Source: Solea solea | Taxonomy: Eukaryota; Chordata; Actinopteri; Pleuronectiformes; Soleidae | Length of the DNA: 64,000 bases | Reading direction: 5' to 3' | NCBI RefSeq assembly: GCF_958295425.1 | Contig: NC_081139.1 | Location: 13,591,888-13,655,887 of the forward strand | In this document: positions 61,701 through 64,000 of the stretch, piece after piece | Layout of the letters: every line of letters begins with the position of its first letter | Numbering within the stretch: position 1 is the stretch's first letter | Notes under the pieces: generated by a model | Seen by the model: the letters and a program-made list of their open reading frames with translations, nothing else | Database searches by the model: none | What the model was told of the DNA's origin: nothing | Program-made: the position numbers and the translations under genes

Positions 61701-64000
61701 ATAGATACGTTATGAGTCTTTTCACAGCTGGGTCCCTCCTCTACCTTCACCATACTTACTTTAATACGTCCCCACTTCTCTCTCTCTCACCCTCTTAGCA
61801 ACATGCCTCAGCTGCTTGGCAGTGGTTGCCATTTGAGATGTCAAGAAAATTCACTTTTATGCGTTAATCAGAGGGTAAGATTGAATCAGCTCTGAAAAGA
61901 GCTGTCATGACTGCGGACAATCACTGACACACCTGATGGTTTACCTGTCAAACTGTTTCCTCTCTTTCCTAATTTATGTGTTTGTTGGGATGGATGTTTC
62001 CATGCGATGGTAAATGTTTGTTGATAACGCCTGTGGACATTATTATTCATTTTGTCTCAATGGACTGGGTTCCGCTAAAAGCCTGCTGTGAATAATCTTA
62101 CACAGTAATACAATTTAATTAAACGTTTTGTGCACATGAGATGTAAGATACAAGACTGAGTAAGGATACCTTCATGTTCATTCTGATTTTAATGCGGCAC
62201 AAGTGGTTGTTGATCGTGAGGAGTGGTGACAGATGAATGTTAAAAGTTAAGTTCTACTCTTAGAAGTTTGATTTCAGTGGAACTTCAAGGTGCAGCCCTG
62301 GTTCTAACGTCTTCCCTCACATGTATGTTAGGAACAAAAAAGCCTGAGTTTGATGGTGTTAAACTGTGTTTATTATTATTTCTATTATTTATCATTGGGT
62401 CACATGTTCATTACTCGGAAGAACTGCTGCTTTAAAAGCTCTTAAATGAGGAAAATGAATATGTTGTTATAATATGGATAATATATATAAATAAAAAAAA
62501 ATATAGTATGCACGATTTTTATTGTAATTATTGCAATTTTCATGCCTTAAATTAAATGTTCATATTGGAATGGGTATAAACCTGCTTGGAAGTACACTAA
62601 AAGCAAGAAAGTCTAATAGCCCATCATGTGGTTTTGGAAAAAAACCCATTGGCAGTATTATAACACATGCCAGATATGTAGTAAATCAAGTAAAATATGG
62701 CGTGACCCTCAAGTGGAGATGCACATCAATTCATCTCCCACTGTTCCCAGCGGTGATATACAGCAGTTTACCACACTTTTCCCCAGATATTTTCTTTGCA
62801 GTGAACTGTCCCTCTCTGATGAATACTCCACATTCTCAAGAAAAACTTGCCCGGGGAGGTAGATTACTCTCTCCTCACAGGGAGCCTCCAGAAGGGCTCT
62901 GTTTTGACTTGTCTCACTTAATTGCTCTGTCAATTAAAATGTTTTTCAGAACCATGGTGTGGGTGTGGCAGGAGCCTGGATAATAGCAGAAGGCTCTGCC
63001 TTGTTCACAGCTGTGCATCGCCTGATGCAGAGAGAGAGTGACAGAAAGTGAGGTTTGGAAGCGAAAGCAGCCAAACACTGGTTTTAGGAGTGTGTTCCTG
63101 TTCAGATCAGATTAACATTTTCCTCTGAGGTAGCAGTTGATGAGATACATCCTTGTCATGGTATAAATGCCAAAGGGTTGAGACAAAGCTTATATAGCTT
63201 ATAAGCTTATAAGTCCTTGTTGACTTAGGAAACGTGGACGCTCTGCCAAACGAAATGGAAAACGTCTATTTTTAGTCGACTGATAATAAAGTACATTGAT
63301 GACATCACTTGGTCCCGTGGCAATGGTTTGCACAATCAAACCTTGAATCAACATAGTGTAAATGATGTGGAATAACGTCAGCGTTATCGCGTTTGACTTT
63401 CTGTGTAATATGTCTCAGCAGGGCCAATAATAACATGCCCCATTAAATGCTAACAAATTGGAACGGCTATTTGTTCTGTTTGGCGAAGTTGAACAAATCT
63501 ATAAATGTGGTCCCCTTTGGGATGACAAAGACTGAATTGATGTTCAATTGCTGGGTGCTGTAAGGCCAAAGAGTGTGAGAAAGAGGAACGTTCCTCCACA
63601 GTGGAGTTTGCTCGGTCTTTAGCCTAAATAGAAATGAACACTAGAGCTGATAGCTACAGTATAATCTACTGTTACTAGAGTATAGAGACGGCAGACTCCG
63701 TCACTTGCATCTAGCAAAGCCGTCTTTCCTGCCAACCCTCTTCTTCTTAACAACATTATAAAACCCTACGTGCTGTTTTGGCAACCTACAAGCCTTCAAA
63801 GTCATGGATCTGTTGTTAATACCGAAACCTAGAGATCATGTTTTATCTTCTGTCAATCATTATAATACTGTATGCCTCCACTCACATAGACTTCCTTATA
63901 TATATATATTTTTTTTTTAAAGAAGTCATTTTGAGTCAGAACACCCACCACAGCCTGAGCTTCAATGAACAGCCCTCATGTCCTGTCAAAGCAAAAGCTT
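58743..64000. other. Intronic stretch to the end of the window
   Basis: No semaphorin exon is recognised. Overlapping long frames on opposite strands at 59805-60437 (210 codons, minus) and 59884-60213 (109 codons, plus), and a 150-codon frame at 62531-62983, show no domains. AT-rich self-complementary words occur near 63186-63212 (TTATATAGCTTATAAGCTTA) and a TATATATA-T10 run near 63896-63919. Confidence 0.45.

Noticed and set aside
62531..62983. 150-codon plus-strand frame in the intron
   Set aside because: No domain, no semaphorin similarity, and no acceptor/donor pair giving a sema-domain exon.

Overview
The window looks like nuclear DNA of a ray-finned (teleost, probably percomorph) fish. 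There are no bacterial-style gene arrays, rRNAs or CRISPRs. The sequence is AT-leaning non-coding DNA with microsatellites and many short dispersed repeats whose consensus forms I recall from teleost genomes: a LINE ORF2 tail, L2-like 3' ends, a tRNA-like SINE, inverted-repeat MITEs and the 'ggttaaggttagg' family. Most of the open frames longer than 60 codons show no recognisable domain and look like chance frames.

One protein-coding gene can be supported. Near 47.2-49.6 kb, plus strand, lies the 5' end of a class-3 semaphorin, best matched to sema3f. It has a TATA-containing, CpG-richer promoter, a non-coding first exon ending in a good donor at 47792/47793, and a 1.67-kb intron. The second exon (49463-49629) carries the start codon, a signal peptide and the first residues of the mature chain (APRVFISFK), and ends in phase 1. 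I found no third exon, so 49630-64000 is read as the start of a long first coding intron. The leader holds three upstream ORFs, one of them created across the exon 1/exon 2 junction.

Region by region: 1-17.4 kb is gene-free, with L2-like, TTAGG-like and other repeats, a minisatellite and a perfect 31-bp palindrome. 17.5-18.4 kb holds a dead LINE ORF2 tail followed directly by a high-copy teleost repeat. 18.4-46.4 kb is gene-free with a MITE at 20.2 kb, two adjacent repeat copies at 22.3-22.7 kb, a SINE at 28.7 kb, a nested repeat insertion at 34.4 kb, a LINE tail at 35.2 kb, and further repeats at 37.3, 39.7, 41.2, 44.1 and 46.2 kb. 47.2-49.6 kb is the semaphorin 5' end. 49.6-64 kb is intron with a large foldback MITE at 58.2-58.7 kb and one unusually long unexplained ORF at 55.7-56.5 kb.

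No undescribed multi-gene system is visible. The observations most worth following are the palindrome, the junction-spanning uORF, the nested repeat and the 256-codon ORF. Repeat family assignments come from recognition by memory, not from a database search.
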